The translations under genes and the position numbers were made by a program. Below, in pieces: positions 1-11,871 of a DNA stretch of 64,000 nucleotides. The notes under the pieces were generated by a model that saw only the letters and a program-made list of their open reading frames with translations, searched no databases and was not told where the DNA came from. Origin of the DNA: Artemisia argyi. Taxonomy: Eukaryota > Streptophyta > Magnoliopsida > Asterales > Asteraceae. The stretch spans positions 620,001-684,000 of the forward strand of contig JARVZY010002402.1 in NCBI GenBank assembly GCA_030686995.1, read 5' to 3'. Within the stretch, counting starts at the first letter, position 1. Each line of letters opens with the position of its first letter.

Positions 1-595
1 TTGACAAATTCTTTGATTCTTCAATAGCCGTCACTTTAGCTCGCCATTTTGGGTGAAGAGCTCTAAGAAACTTCCTAACAAAATTCTTACTAGAGAAATT
101 CTCATCAAGTGCTTTTAAACTTGTGATTATAGTGTTAAATCTAGCAAAAGCATTATCAATTGATTCCTCTTCCGGAATCGTGAATTGCTCATATTGTTGA
201 ACAAGTAGATCTATTTTGTTATCTTTGACTTAATTATTACCTTGGTGGGTTATTAATAAAGAGTTCCAAATTTCTTTTGCGGTTTCACACATAAAGATCC
301 TTTCGTACTCTTTACGTGGTAGCGCATTGTAAATAACCATTTTTGCTTCATTATTTTTAGCAAGTTTTCTTTTTAAATCATCATTTTGTTTTTCAAAAGG
401 TACGATTTCATCTTTCTTAGTTTCGGGGTTATTTTGAATAGGTAAAAAATTACCATTGGTAATAACATGCCAAAGATCTAGATCTTTTGATTTCACATAA
501 GTTTCGAATCGATTTTTCCAATATAAAAATCTATCACTTTCAAATAGTGGTGGTCTTTGCATAGATTGTCCTTCTAAATATTTTTCAGATTCCAT
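1..595 (-). pseudogene. Ty1/copia gag fragment with a nonsense codon
   Basis: The minus-strand frame from 595 encodes a copia gag N-terminus (UBN2/DUF4219 type). Visible features are an early aromatic stretch with YWKNRFETYVKS, the motif WHVITNG, and a MVIYNALPRKEYERIF segment ending in KEIWNSLLITHQG. A stop at 227-229 (probably a C-to-T change of a Gln codon) interrupts it. The same frame then resumes with LLVQQYEQF, EEESIDNAFARFN and FLRALHPKWRAKVTAI, which belong to the gag middle domain, and runs off the window. Gag would form the cytoplasmic virus-like particle. No zinc knuckle or pol is visible because the window ends. Confidence 0.85.
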
Positions 596-645
596 AGATC
601 GTTACAAGTTTTAAAATACAATATATTTTAAAAATCTTGCTAGAC

Positions 646-661
646 GTGGCTCCTGATACCA
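646..661 (-). other. Primer binding site (initiator tRNA-Met type)
   Basis: Directly after the LTR end on the minus strand the sequence reads TTGGTATCAGGAGCCAC. This closely resembles the TGGTATCAGAGC site used by plant copia elements and primed by initiator tRNA-Met. It fixes this LTR as the 5' LTR and the element as minus-strand. Confidence 0.8.
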
Positions 662-663
662 AT

Positions 664-1951
664 TGTGGAAAACTAGAAGGGGGGGTTGAATAGTTTTACG
701 TCCTTTTAAATTTATAAACACAAGTTTGTTTTAAAAACTTCGATTCTAGTTTATGTGAACTCAATACTTGCACTATATGAACAATTGTATGGTAACTAAC
801 TAACAAAACTAATATAGTAAAGGTAAATGAATAAGTAATGAGAAGAGTTGGAAAGATCAAACCACAACACAAGGATTTATAGTGGTTCGGCTACAAGGAC
901 ACCTTCCTTGTTCCTACTCCACTCCCCGAGTCACCTACTCGAGAGTTTTCTTCACTATGTCAACAAACTCCCTTTTGGCGGAGAAAACCTTACACACCAA
1001 TTTACACACCACAACAACTTCACAACTCGATCACAACTTCTACACAACTTCTTCACACCAATATACTACACACCAATCTTCTTCACACCTATCTTCTACA
1101 CACCAATCTTCTACTTCACACCAATCTTCACAACTAACCTACTTCACTACTAATCAACTTCTACTTCCTACACAACTTCTATATCTTCTAAACAATATAT
1201 AACAAGCACAACACAATATTCACAAATGAATGTATATATACACTATGCACAACTACTCTTCAACACTTCTTGGACTTGGTTGTAGAAAGAGTGTTCTTCT
1301 TTTGCACTTTGGATGAGAATGGATGATGAGGGATTGAATCACTTGAAACAAGGATTAATATACAAATGATCAAAGGGTTTTAGAGGATGTTTAGAGAGTT
1401 ATAGATCTGAAAATTTTGTGCAAAAGGTGAGGAAAAAATCCAGGTTTAAGGTGGTATTTATAGGCAAAGGATTCTGACAGAGGAGCGTGGCCGGTCCCTT
1501 TAAATCAATGTCGGTCCCCTTAATTTTAAGGGAACCGCCCCTTATAATTAAGGGGGCCGCCCAGCTGAAACGGCCAGAATCTTTGTCTTTTAGTGGGGAA
1601 AGTTTATTTGGTGAAAAACTAACTGATTTTGGTTAAAAATTTGAATTCATATATTTAGTATGAATAAAACATTTTCCTTTATTACCAAAAGTGTTTTTCA
1701 AAAATATATAATATGTTTATATAATTTAAATAAACTTTGTGTTAGTTAATTAAATACCCCTTTGATCATGAGATGTATTAAGCACTTGTTTATCCATACC
1801 TTAAGTGATTAAGATGGATATAGTGATATAAACTAGCTTAATACTTGTTTACGTAGTAATTATACGATTGACGATTTTACATTTTGTGATCGTCAAAATA
1901 TAGAGATATCGAAAGATATAAATAACGTTTTCACACATTATTATGTCAACA
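664..1951 (-). repeat. 5' LTR of the Sirevirus-type element
   Basis: Minus-strand LTR starting TGTTGACATAA and ending TTTTCCACA directly before the primer binding site. It contains a TATA box (minus CTATAAATAC, near 1452-1461). Just upstream of the TATA box is a GC-rich block at about 1497-1560, with inverted CCCCTTAA/TTAAGGGG pairs. A pyrimidine-rich CTTCACACCAATCTT-like repeat lies at about 1035-1135. The same order of blocks recurs in the LTR at 47195-53686, which supports the boundaries. Confidence 0.8.
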
Positions 1952-4025
1952 CTTAGCCTTAGAATGCTCACCTGATAATGATACTTAAAAATGTCAACAT
2001 AATATTGGTGAGATTCATAGGTTTAAGACACGCAATATCACACAAGGCAACCAGTTTGTTGTGATTATAAAACATAGCATGACAGTAAGACTAGTTATTA
2101 TACAATCTAGCATGCAATATCCATCAATCAACCAACACAGAATAATAATAAGTAAGGCTACTATCCTCTAACTAGATTGCTCAAATGAACAATGAAAGCA
2201 TAGCTACCCTCCAATTGTACCACACAATAATATCACAGCATGCATACACATATAATAACACTTACTAGTCCACGCATTTATAAACCACATAATCATAGTA
2301 ACTTAAAAGTATTTCAACACAATCATCATTCCCATCCCAAGTTTAACATAAAGTAAAAATGAGACTATGAACTCACCTCAGTCTTTGCAGCTTTCAAATA
2401 CAATCACAGATCTATACAACAAAATAAACCCACATTACACGCGACCAAGCTAAAAGCTATAGTCCATGTAACACACATATGATGAATGTCTAAAGGTCAT
2501 ATACACCACTATGGTTCACCTAGACTCCATACCAAACATTACCAATCACTTACACTCACTAAATCCCTTGCACAAATAATATCAGAAAACGCAAAATATT
2601 GAGGTACATTTACCCACATAAAATTACAGTAAGAAAAGCTCCAAAACTCACACAAAAAATTCACCATGGTCTCTTATGAACATAAAAGATATTCCTAGAT
2701 GGTCATGTTCTAAAAGTATATACAAGTACTCTTAATAAAATCAAACTTGAAAACTATCCAGATTCGGATCTGAACGCACACCAAAATATTTTGACCTAAG
2801 AATCATATTTTTACAACTTTTTAACATTCCTCATTCACGTGGAAGTCTAATGGAATATAGAACTCAACTCTATCAGAAGGTCTAACCCTAATTACACATT
2901 CTAATCCACTTTTAACCTCAATACTTTTACCCTAAATCTGTCCCGGTTTAACAGCTTTGACACCTTTTCTCACAAAAATCATTACACTGCCTTCCGGACC
3001 TCGAAATCGGTCGTGGCCGGACTCTTTGGAAAGCTCTTTCACTGAACTACAATTTAGACTCAAAATTCATGATCTAACTCATCTCCATCTATTAAATAAC
3101 TTCGTATCTTTACAGCCTTACAAATCTGCCAACACCCTAACTCAATAACTAACATGTTTTACACTCAAATCTCTTCACCAATAATCATAATTTAATCAAT
3201 AATTTATCCCAACATGTTTTAATTAAATAATTTATAGACACTTAAAAACCCTAGATCCATCATAATTAGTATTACATGAATCAAATCAATAATTAAACAA
3301 TTGAGTGAATACAAGTATCAAAAATTATACCTTGTTCTTGATTTTAGCTTCAAAAATAAAAACCCTAAATTTTTCTCTCCTCTTTCTCCCTTGGTCGACC
3401 GGTTTTCACAAAAAAGGGTAGGAGGGTTTTGATTTTGTATTTATAATATTTAGGGATAACCCTTAGGCTTAAGAATTGTATTTGGAATCAAATTGGGTTT
3501 CCCTTTTCCATCTTTTTACCCCAATCGGCCGCCCACCCCCTCAAATAATTATTTTTATTAAATTTAATTATTACACTCAAAACCTTATACTTTTTATATT
3601 TTATAACATCCCATAACGATACCTAACGTCTTACGCGTTAACCCTTTGTTTTTACGACGACTCGAAAAATAATCATTTTCAAAATAAAGTTTCGAGAAAT
3701 AGAATCTCACACAAAATATAAATATAACTCACAAATCCGAACTCTACGTTACTAACGCTCAAATGTTTGAACGAAGAGTTGTTACGCAAAACCTCAAAAC
3801 ACCAAAACCACACAAGTCATTTCCACACCACTAAGGCGACCAAAATGAACTTATCCCAATATTAACATTACTCACTTACAATAATAACACCACACAAAGG
3901 GATTTAGTGCTAAAATTCGCCTATATCACACATATACCACACATAACACATAATTCACACCAAGTAAAAGTTAAATAGGTCGAGACTATTAGTCAAACTA
4001 ACCTGCTAAAATCACGGTTGTTACA
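1952..4025 (-). repeat. Ty3/gypsy-type LTR (minus orientation), left end interrupted
   Basis: The block from about 3300 to 4025 is homologous in reverse orientation to 46366-47194. Shared pieces include the terminus TGTAACAA, GTTTTAGCAGGTTAG, a TATA box (minus TTATAAATAC near 3436-3446) and a GGTCGACC segment near 3393. On the minus strand it therefore starts at 4025 with TGTAACAACCG. The part from 1952 to 3300 has no partner in the window but is continuous and non-coding. It looks like the downstream part of a long gypsy LTR into which the Sirevirus at 1-1951 inserted. Assignment to a gypsy lineage is inference, since no internal domain is present. Confidence 0.5.
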
Positions 4026-4768
4026 GTCATCCTCAAGAAGCTCCAACGAACCTATGAAGAAAGGTTCACCATTCAGTGAGGCGGTTCTCAGTGAATGATA
4101 CCTGAGCCAAAGAAGAAGATGATAGATTCAGTGAGTAATGACAATAGCTCACTGAATCCCCTAGACTCCTCACCAACTATGAAGACTGAGTGAACAAAGA
4201 CTGAAGTAAAGGCGGGATTAGCAGGATAAGTTTGAATGGATAAGGAAGAGTCCTTATCAAGCAAAGCTCAACTTTCCCTGAATGGGTATAAAACTAAAAG
4301 TGTTGTCAACACTGAAGATCAGAAAGTAACCTTGTCCTTTACTAGTTATAGCCAATTGTAACAGTGACAAAATACATATGTTTTTTGTCCAATGTAGGCT
4401 CATGTGATCTTTGTCTTTTAGGCTTTTTCTCTTAGGTAACTATTAGGATTTACTTGTGTATAAATAAAGAATAAGAGAGATGTAAAGATAAAGTTTGTGC
4501 ACTAAATGCTTAGACATTCACAAACCAAATCTTTACTATCTCCAAATGGCAACAGTCCACTGAGATAGCTCATATTGGTTATTAGTTGTTACTTAAGTAT
4601 AACTTAAGTTTAGTGAGGAGTAAACACACCATACTTGTCATTCAATCTCAAGTGTTGTTCCACAAACACTTGGGTATAATTCTTTTTGATTAATTTCTAA
4701 TAAAGAGTTACACGTTGAAAAATATTGTCTCTTATCTTTTACATTTATTTACTTAAAGTTGTTAATCA
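4026..4768. other. Non-coding, LTR-like block
   Basis: No reading frame of note. A plus-strand TATA-like TGTATAAATAAAG lies near 4457. The segment is bounded by TGTTA at the left (shared with the end of the gypsy LTR) and TTAATCA at the right, and lies directly beside a copia integrase relic. A decayed or solo LTR is plausible, but no second copy in the window proves it. Confidence 0.25.
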
Positions 4769-5131
4769 TTACATTGCTATACCATGGAACTTGGATAGAT
4801 TAACCTCATAGTTAAGTCTAATCAAGGAAAAAGGAACAACAGTAACATGACAAGAGAGTATGATTTTGTTAGTGTTGAGGTCTAGACACTTGTACCTGTG
4901 ATGGCTTGTAGGATACCCGAGAATTATGGACGAGGTGGCACGTGGTTCAACATATTTTTTGCAAAGATACGTGGGTAACATAGGCAACCAAAAAATACGA
5001 AGGTTCGTATAATTGGGTTCGGTATTATAAAGGCGAGTGTGACATATTTCATTATTGATGGCGGTGGAAGGCAAAATGTTCAATAGATAAACAACCATGT
5101 AAAGATCTTTCGCCCAAAAAGTGAGTGGCAA
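4769..5131 (-). pseudogene. Ty1/copia integrase C-terminal relic
   Basis: About 120 residues matching the end of the copia integrase core and the following conserved region. Visible signatures are FWAKDLYMVVYLLNILPS, IFWLPMLPTYLCKK, EPRATSSIILGYPTSHHR and YKCLDLNTNKIILSCHVT. These are the usual 'A.YLLN.LPS', 'FLGYP..HRGYKCL' and 'SRHV.FDE' blocks. The fragment lacks the catalytic DDE residues and the reverse transcriptase that should follow, and changes inside the motifs indicate decay. It is probably a truncated remnant, unrelated to the Sirevirus at the left edge by distance and state of decay. Confidence 0.75.
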
Positions 5132-5159
5132 ATGTGCTTGAAATAAAAGGTTACGTATG

Positions 5160-5235
5160 AGGTTATTGATGGTTCACTGGTAAGTTGTTTGAATGAAAGG
5201 TAGCAGACCCGAGTTTGAGTCTTCTCATGGGTTAT
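5160..5235 (+). repeat. tRNA-derived SINE-like head
   Basis: TGGTTCACTGGTAAGTTG resembles a pol III A box and GAGTTTGAGTC, about 35 bp on, resembles a B box, in the order and spacing of a tRNA-derived SINE head. No full tRNA cloverleaf or terminal tail is convincing, and no second copy is evident in the window. It could also be a decayed tRNA gene. Confidence 0.35.
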
Positions 5236-5500
5236 TTTAATTATTTCTAGCCACAAAGACGACCAATGTAATTTTTTAGATCAACGTGGACGATTTATGT
5301 AATTAATTTAAATACGAATGGTTTAAATTTTTAGAGCCACAAAGACGATTCATGTAATTCACTCTTGATTAAATCCACAAGGATGACGGGTGAAAACTGT
5401 TAGAGCCACATGGATGATGTATGTAATTAACTCAAGTACGAATTGTGTAAGTGTTTATACTCACAGGGACGATTTATGTAAATAACTCTTAATTAATTGA
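5236..5500. repeat. Degenerate ~70-bp repeats with an ACGATTTATGTAATT core
   Basis: Five diverged units each carry a version of 'gagccacaaagacgatttatgtaatt': near 5251, 5282, 5335, 5410 and 5460. Spacing is irregular (30-75 bp). The repeats are non-coding and sit between the copia relic and the host gene. The core resembles the GGGACC...TTTGTAATTT units in the Athila LTR, so this may be an old LTR fragment. Confidence 0.5.
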
Positions 5501-5834
5501 TACCGAGCGAAATATTTCTTAAATGACAATATTTCTTAAATGACGCCTACAATAGAAAAATTAAGGAAAGATTTTGCATTGATTAGAAATATTAAAAGAT
5601 TATTGCCGACAAAAGAAAAAGCGAGAAGTTCGATGATTTTTAAACAATTAGCTCTTTCTAATACTCGTCATTTACTTAAATCTTACTAGTAATATTTATT
5701 GAATAAATCAAGACACCCCTAACGCAGTCTCACAGGGACTAAAATAGTAAAAACTGAAACTTTTCATTTCGTCCTAAAACCCGTGTCTTATCTTATGAGG
5801 TACCAGAAGTTACCGGAAAACTAAAAGAAACAAA

Positions 5835-8800
5835 ATGGCAATAACCACCGCCACGTCATCATCCTACTACACTCAGTCTCCATTATTCACACTCTCACTC
5901 AAACTTAAACAACCTCATTTATATCCATCATCATCATTTTCTATTAAAAACACACTTAGCCGTAACACGTTGCTGACGTCACCATCACCAGCTTATTGTA
6001 ACCTTCGTCACGGAAACAAGCACGTGCTCAAAAGAGGCTTATCTTCTGTTTGTTTTTACAACTCTAATGATTCTTCTAACGGCAAAGTAATTTCTCTTTA
6101 ATTATGACGTCATATTGTATTTAGACTTTTTCTCAATTTTAATTAAGATCCAGATTATTCGACGTCATAATGTGTTAGCAATAGCGTTTAGTAACCTAGC
6201 TGTGTACATGTAATTATAAAGTGTAAAATGACTGTAATAGGTGAAGGCTTCTTTTGTTACTGTTTCAAATACAAGCGTTTAAACAAAATCCAGAAGCTAA
6301 ACGCTAGTTGCCAAATAAGCATTATATCCTAAAAGCTAGAGACACACCCTAATTTGTAATTGTATTCGTATCAACTAGTTCAAGTTAAATATGATGTTAG
6401 CAAAACTAGCGGTACTTGTTAGAAGTAACTGCAAAAACGTTTGGTATCAGAGCTGTAACTGTGATTATTAAGTGTAAAATGACGTATTAGCAATAACTGT
6501 TTGGTAACATAGTTGTATATGTGATTATTAAATGTAAAATGATGTGATAGTAAAATGCTTATTTTATTAGCGTTTCAAAAAGGAGTGTTTAAACAAAATC
6601 CGAAAGCCAAACGCTCGTTGCCAAACAAGCAGTATATTCTAAAAACAAAAAGGGCTATCCAAAAAGGGTAGTCGCCGTGGGATTAGTCGGCTCGCAATGT
6701 CGAGTCGGAAACCCATGTTTACCCAAAAAAAAAATGTATATTCTAAATGATAAAAGCTAAACGCTCTGAAAAGCTCGTCGCCAAACACAGCCCATATCGT
6801 AACTGTATTGATTTCAGCTAGTTCAAGTTAAATGTGAAGATATTGAATGGATTGACAAGTGTGTTTGTTGTTAGTTATGTGAGGTTTGTGATGTGTGTTT
6901 GTAAGTTGTTTATGTTGATGACTGAAATGGTGGAAGTGTTTATAGGGAGACGGATTGGATTGGCCGATTTTGCGACGGTGGGATGTACCGTGGGAGTGGT
7001 ATACGGTTTCGTTGACGTCACTTGCTTGTGGATTAAGGTGTTAATTCTAAGCTCTACTAATGAATATGCTCATGTGTGTGATGCTATGATTGTTCTAATC
7101 ATGATTAGATTGAATGGATTGGAGTGGATGTTTTGTTGATCTGTTTCCATTTAGAGTTGTAATAGTATAATATGTTCTAGTGCTTAGCGCAACTGATTGT
7201 TCTAGGAACCACTAGTAGACAGGATGGCCAGAAAGGACTTTATAATACCAATAATCAGATAAACGGTTCCAAAACACAAATCCAATCACCCCTACTATAC
7301 AAACGATTTGTAGTCGGTTGATGAGTTTGATTCGTATGAAATTATAGGTGTCATTAAACAGACATAAGCCGATATTAACATCTCTTAAAGAATTCTTATC
7401 GTTATCCTATATTTAGTATTAGCTCTGTTTATCCCAGTGAAGGTAATATTTGTCCAGACAGTTTTGTTTTGACAGGGCTTCTGGCAGCAGTAGCTCAACC
7501 ATATCTCGGCTTTCAAATTGGGGAATTAAGTCTCGATGAGAAGGCAGAGTTACTATTTGTTGACCAGGCGTATGCATCTCTCTTTGTTTTTCTCTAAAGG
7601 GTCTTACTGTTTTGGCTTGGTTCCAAGCTTTTTATGTTAGTTTTGATGTGTACAACATAGTCTAAATTTTAATGAGTGTGACAACTTGTTAACCAGTTAC
7701 TCAAACCTATGGCGTTGTCCCAAACTTAGTCAAATGAATTTCTAATAAAAATAATTAGTGTATTTCTTGCATTTTTTCTGCCTTTGAATTCATCTTCTTG
7801 AGCCTTTCTTTTCGTGAACTCTGTTTTTATGTTTTCAGCTTCGCAACTGCTGTTGTTCTTGCAACCCTGTATAGTATCACCAACACAAGCAAAGAAAATC
7901 CTGATGATGTATATCGCTATGGTAATTATCTTAGTTCTAATGCTGTTCTTTTACGAGTATTTTTTTGCACTTTGCCTAACTTATTTTTATGTTTTAATCT
8001 TCATTGCGTTGTGAATGAGTGCATACGTGTTGCATCTGACTATGCAATTTACTTGTTGGTATCTTGAAGGACCTAACCTCTCATGCAGTCATGCGTACAT
8101 ATTTAGATTTATGTCACATCACACATATGCTCATTTTGAGGGGAAAAAAATCAAGAAAACATGAGATCTACAAAACAAAAATTAATGGAATAAAAAGGTA
8201 GTATCTTGATGAATGATATAAGAGGGGTAGTTTTTAATCTTTTTACGTATTGTCGTTTGTGTTCAGTATAAGCATATTGATTTTCCGGTTAGTTATGTTC
8301 CAGACTTGAGGGACCCTTTCAATCTTCAGAGCGGATGGCTATTGTGGGCTGGAATCGGTCTTATTGGAGCCTTGATTTCTGTCTCACTGGCAGGAATTGC
8401 CATGTCCTTTTTCAATGGTGATCCGCCTCAGAGAGAGGTCAGTACTTTATTATATAGCACCATTAGTAAGGATCACTTTTCCTCTTTAAGAAGCTTGTAA
8501 GGTACATGGTGTTGCATAATAATAACTTAGACTGAGATAACAATATTAATGAAAGATTGGTAGATTTTCTTTTCCCGCATAGATAAGGTATGCACATTCA
8601 GTTAATTACTAAAACAGTTGCTATGAAAAGTGGCCTACAACAGATTGCCTAAGGCGTATAAGCATGGCATCCAGTTATAAAACAATTGTTATAAGTAATC
8701 TTTTACCTTGTCATCCTTGTATTTCTGGTTATACCTTGATCTAGTTACTGTCATAATATGCTACTATATATTACTCATTCGTTTGTTTAGTTATCTTATT

Positions 8801-10813
8801 GTTAAAAAATGGCGACTCAATTTCATTAACTTTTTTCCAGACTGATGCTCTTGCTCGTCTACTTCCTTTGATCGGATCCTCTAGTGCCAGGTACATAACT
8901 CTTGTTCATATGCAGTAACCTCTGACCACCCTCTGGGTCTTTGAAATCTTATAGTTTTTGTATGCTCTCTGAAGTACCTTATGAGGTTGTAATAAGCAGT
9001 TGACATGTGCTATATTATATAGTATATAATTTAGAGGTGGTCAAATGCCAGCTGGGGTGCCAGGTCAAAACAAATAAACACTTGTTGTCTAAAGGTAAAT
9101 GGGTTGAAACTGCCACGTATAGTATTTCCAGTAATAATTGTTATCTGAATAAATGATTTAGGAGGTTTTTTATGCATTAAAGAAAAAAGATAAATGAGTC
9201 GAAACTGACACTTCTAATATTTTGATATAGAATTTTTTATGAACAAGTTAAAATGAAGCTTCTTTCTGTGCATGTTGCAGCACTGCCTACTTGGTAGGCA
9301 TTACAGGTGTCCTTGCTCCAGTTCTGGAAGAGAATGTGTTTCGTGGTTTTCTTATGGTGGCCCTTACCAAGTGGTATATTCTTTTACGAGTTTTGCATAT
9401 ATTTTCTATTGTTTTCTTCTAAGAAAGCTGATGTATATCAGTATATGTGACTAGGAGTAATTTGTTCAGGTATAATGAATTAACAAATCTAGTTACCAGA
9501 GTTGAATAAATCGTACGACTCAAGAACATGTTATGCATATCTCCATGAAAGTATATAAGCTATTTGAGTTAATTCACAATTTTTACTTAATTCTGATGTA
9601 AACATGCGTCTTTACAGGGTGCCCACACCTATTTCAATCGTGATAAGTGCTGCAGTATTTTCCGCTGCGCATCTCACTCCTGGGCAATTTCCACAGCTCT
9701 TTATACTTGGTATTATTTCTGCTTAAAGACTAGCTTGCATCAAATGAGCAGAAAATATTAATGTCAATACTAGAATGTGATCTATCAAAAAGTAAGACAA
9801 TATCCAAAGATAAATGATAGATTTGAAAGGAAACATAGACATCTAATTGTTCGATTCCTTTTTATTGTACAATTTACCTTTGTTGTTCATTCTTCATACT
9901 GTGCTTCGACACCAAAACATCAATTTGAATGTAAACTAATTTCTTTTACACAGGAACTGCTTTGGGTGTTTCATATGCACAAACTCGCAACCTTCTCACT
10001 CCCATAACAATACACGCACTTTGGAACTCAGGTGTCATCTTGTTGCTGACCTTTCTTCAGGTAAGTTGCTGATTGTAGGTTTGACCCTTTTATGACTTTC
10101 CATATACTTTACACAGTTGAATGAATATGTTTTAATATCTGTCACTAATTTAACATAGCCCTCAACGAGTACAATAGATAATAAGAACTGTTACAATTAT
10201 TATGGAAGATCCCGAAAGGAGAATGTAATTTGAGTGGAACCGGTTGTCACCTTTTTTCCAACGAAATATAACCATAGGTTGGCTAAATTGACCCATATTC
10301 TACTTATAAATGGGTCGATATGTTTTATTTCCAATGGGCTGAATGGGTAAGTGCTAAAATTAGCTTAAAAAGAAATGGGCCAAAGTCTCTCAAAGTGTAA
10401 TTTAAATGGAAAACCTCATAAATTATTTTATTTGAAAAATTAAATAGTTGTTAAAACAATACCATTATTGTAGTCGTATGATTCTATCATGGCACGCTAA
10501 TTATTTTGGACAAGAAGCTTTTTTGGGGCAAACCATATTGACTTGAGGCTACTCTAAATAGTTACCCAGCCGTCTATTGTGCCACCTCCAACTAAAACAA
10601 TAATAATTGCCTGTTCATTTCCGTAATCCAATGTGATCATCACTGTCTTCTTTTTGCTTCAGTTAGATAACTTAGATGGGAGCCTTTATGATATGAGATC
10701 ACATTGCATCGATGTTTTGGTCTTTTAATTTTGTGCTAACTAGTTTCATGTTGTTTTCTTTCTTGTAGATTCAAGGATATGATATCAAGGAGCTATTGCA
10801 GATGTCCCAGTAG
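5835..10813 (+). CDS. Plastid CPBP-family intramembrane protease (multi-exon)
   Basis: CPBP (CAAX/bacteriocin-processing) proteases are multi-pass glutamic intramembrane proteases. The N-terminus (ATG 5835, Ser/Thr-rich, basic, few acids) suggests a chloroplast transit peptide. Exons with GT-AG borders joining in frame: 7476-7569, 7839-7921, 8304-8437, 8841-8890, 9281-9373, 9618-9709, 9954-10060, 10769-10813 (stop TAG). A 26-bp exon at 7417-7442 (encoding SSVYPSEG) fits in frame before 7476. Family motifs present: EENVFR (EExxxR) in exon 9281-9373, FSAAH (FxxxH) in 9618-9709, and TIHALWN (HxxxN) in 9954-10060. Hydrophobic segments fit a thylakoid or envelope membrane protein. Exon 1 (5835 to about 6085, donor GTAATT) does not join in phase to either following exon, so a small exon or a different donor is missing from this model. 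All catalytic exons are open, so the gene looks functional. Confidence 0.88.
6170..6335. repeat. hAT-like MITE copy 1 in the first intron
   Basis: A unit of about 165 bp starting GTTAGCAATAGCGTTTAG and ending TAAACGCTAGTTGCCAA. The ends are imperfect inverted repeats of one another (TTGGCAACTAGCGTTTA versus TTAGCAATAGCGTTTAG). A second copy lies at 6482-6645. There is no coding capacity. The end sequence with TTGGCAA and AGCG resembles non-autonomous hAT elements, but the superfamily is an inference. Confidence 0.5.
6482..6645. repeat. hAT-like MITE copy 2 in the first intron
   Basis: A diverged second copy of the unit at 6170-6335. It shares ATTAGCAATA, GTAACATAGTTGTA, TTAAATGTAAAATGA, GTTTAAACAAAATCC and AAACGCTCGTTGCCAA. 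A third partial end (GCTAAACGCTCTGAAAAGC, near 6765) follows, so the intron has received or duplicated this element more than once. Confidence 0.5.
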
Positions 10814-10991
10814 AGAGTATATAATCAGATATTTCTGCACGTTGGCTATGTAGCATTTCTCTGAGGTTGAACTATTTTTCCTTCTGTTTTTAGAGAAAAC
10901 AGGTCTAGTTGTATTGTATATGCAGTGAACGTTACCAAAAATTAAAAGTGTACAAACTGAGAAACTTAATATTTTATGCAACATAAGTTTC

Positions 10992-10997
10992 AATAAA
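10992..10997 (+). terminator. Probable poly(A) signal of the CPBP gene
   Basis: AATAAA lies about 180 bp after the TAG at 10813. A UG/UA-rich stretch (TTGTATTGTATATG, near 10909) upstream fits a plant far-upstream element. The 3' UTR itself is AT-rich with no other feature. The stretch from there to 11293 is intergenic and shows nothing recognisable. Confidence 0.5.
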
Positions 10998-11293
10998 TAT
11001 ACTTGAAAAGTTATATATAGTCAAATGGCTACCATTGGAAGCTAATATTTACTTTTGGAGAGCTATGAATTTTCAGTTAGAAATTAAACCCGCTTGAACT
11101 TGGTTGAAAAATATCAAACATGAGGTTTTTAAGTTGGAACTTAGTTTTCTGAGTATGTAAAGAAAAAGAAATTTCATATTTGGACACATGTGGGAGTTTA
11201 TGTAAATGAATAGCATTATTGATCTATTTAGGAATTTACGATATTACATACAGCGAGTGAGTTGAAGTCATTCATGTACGCATATAGTGAATT

Positions 11294-11695
11294 TGTTATA
11301 TTACTAAAGGTTCAAGCAGAAGACTAGAAGCAATAATCGACCTTAGTCTACCAGCTTAGTAGTTATGTTAGTTTATGCTATAATAATTTATATGTTCCTG
11401 TAGTTTTTAGCAGTTATGTGTCTTAGGCAGTTATGTATAAATATTAGTTGTAACTAATAAGCAGTTGTATCTTCTAGTTATCTTTATATATGGAATAATC
11501 AGAAAGAAACAAGTTGTCTTTTCCAGAAATCTCTGTGTGCGCTTTTAAGAGATCGGAGAGTTCTCTCTAATGACCTCTCAAAATTCATGAGTAAATCAAT
11601 TAAAAAAGGCAGAACATCAAATAAACACTCAAAACCCCCATCGGATTTCACCCTACAAAGACCCATAACCAGATCAATAAGTCGAGACCATAACA
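11294..11695 (+). repeat. 5' LTR of the short gypsy-derived element
   Basis: Begins TGTTATATTACTAAAGG and ends CATAACA before the primer binding site. The match with 12379 onward is near-colinear (for example GCAATAATCGACCTTAG in both), with scattered substitutions and small indels indicating an older insertion. Confidence 0.75.
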
Positions 11696-11871
11696 ACTTG
11701 GTATCGGAGCAACAAGATATGGGTGACTAGATGCAACTCTTTCAACAACAAATTGAGGCTTTCATACAACGGGGATCAGCAACACATACAATCTTAGGGA
11801 GTGCTTGGTGAGGGGTTAATGGGGGTGGGGAATGGGTAAATGATTGATTAAGGGCCCACATCTCTCATTGT

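Larger units (their letters stand above)
1..1951 (-). mobile_element. Sirevirus-type Ty1/copia element, 5' part (cut by window edge)
   Basis: Read on the minus strand the order is LTR (1951-664), primer binding site, then a gag reading frame running off the left edge. The LTR is closely related to the interrupted LTR at 47195-53686, which is followed by repeated polypurine tracts typical of the Sirevirus (SIRE/Maximus) lineage of Ty1/copia. The gag has a nonsense codon, so this copy is probably not autonomous. The other LTR and pol lie outside the window. Confidence 0.8.

Noticed and set aside
848..1202. His/Thr-rich overlapping frames in the Sirevirus LTR
   Set aside because: Translation of the CTTCACACC repeat zone; the similar frame at 47632-47892 lies in the second LTR.
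6834..7139. Hydrophobic 101-residue ORF in the first intron of the protease gene
   Set aside because: No family motif, no in-frame splice link to the flanking exons, and typical of T/G-rich intron sequence.
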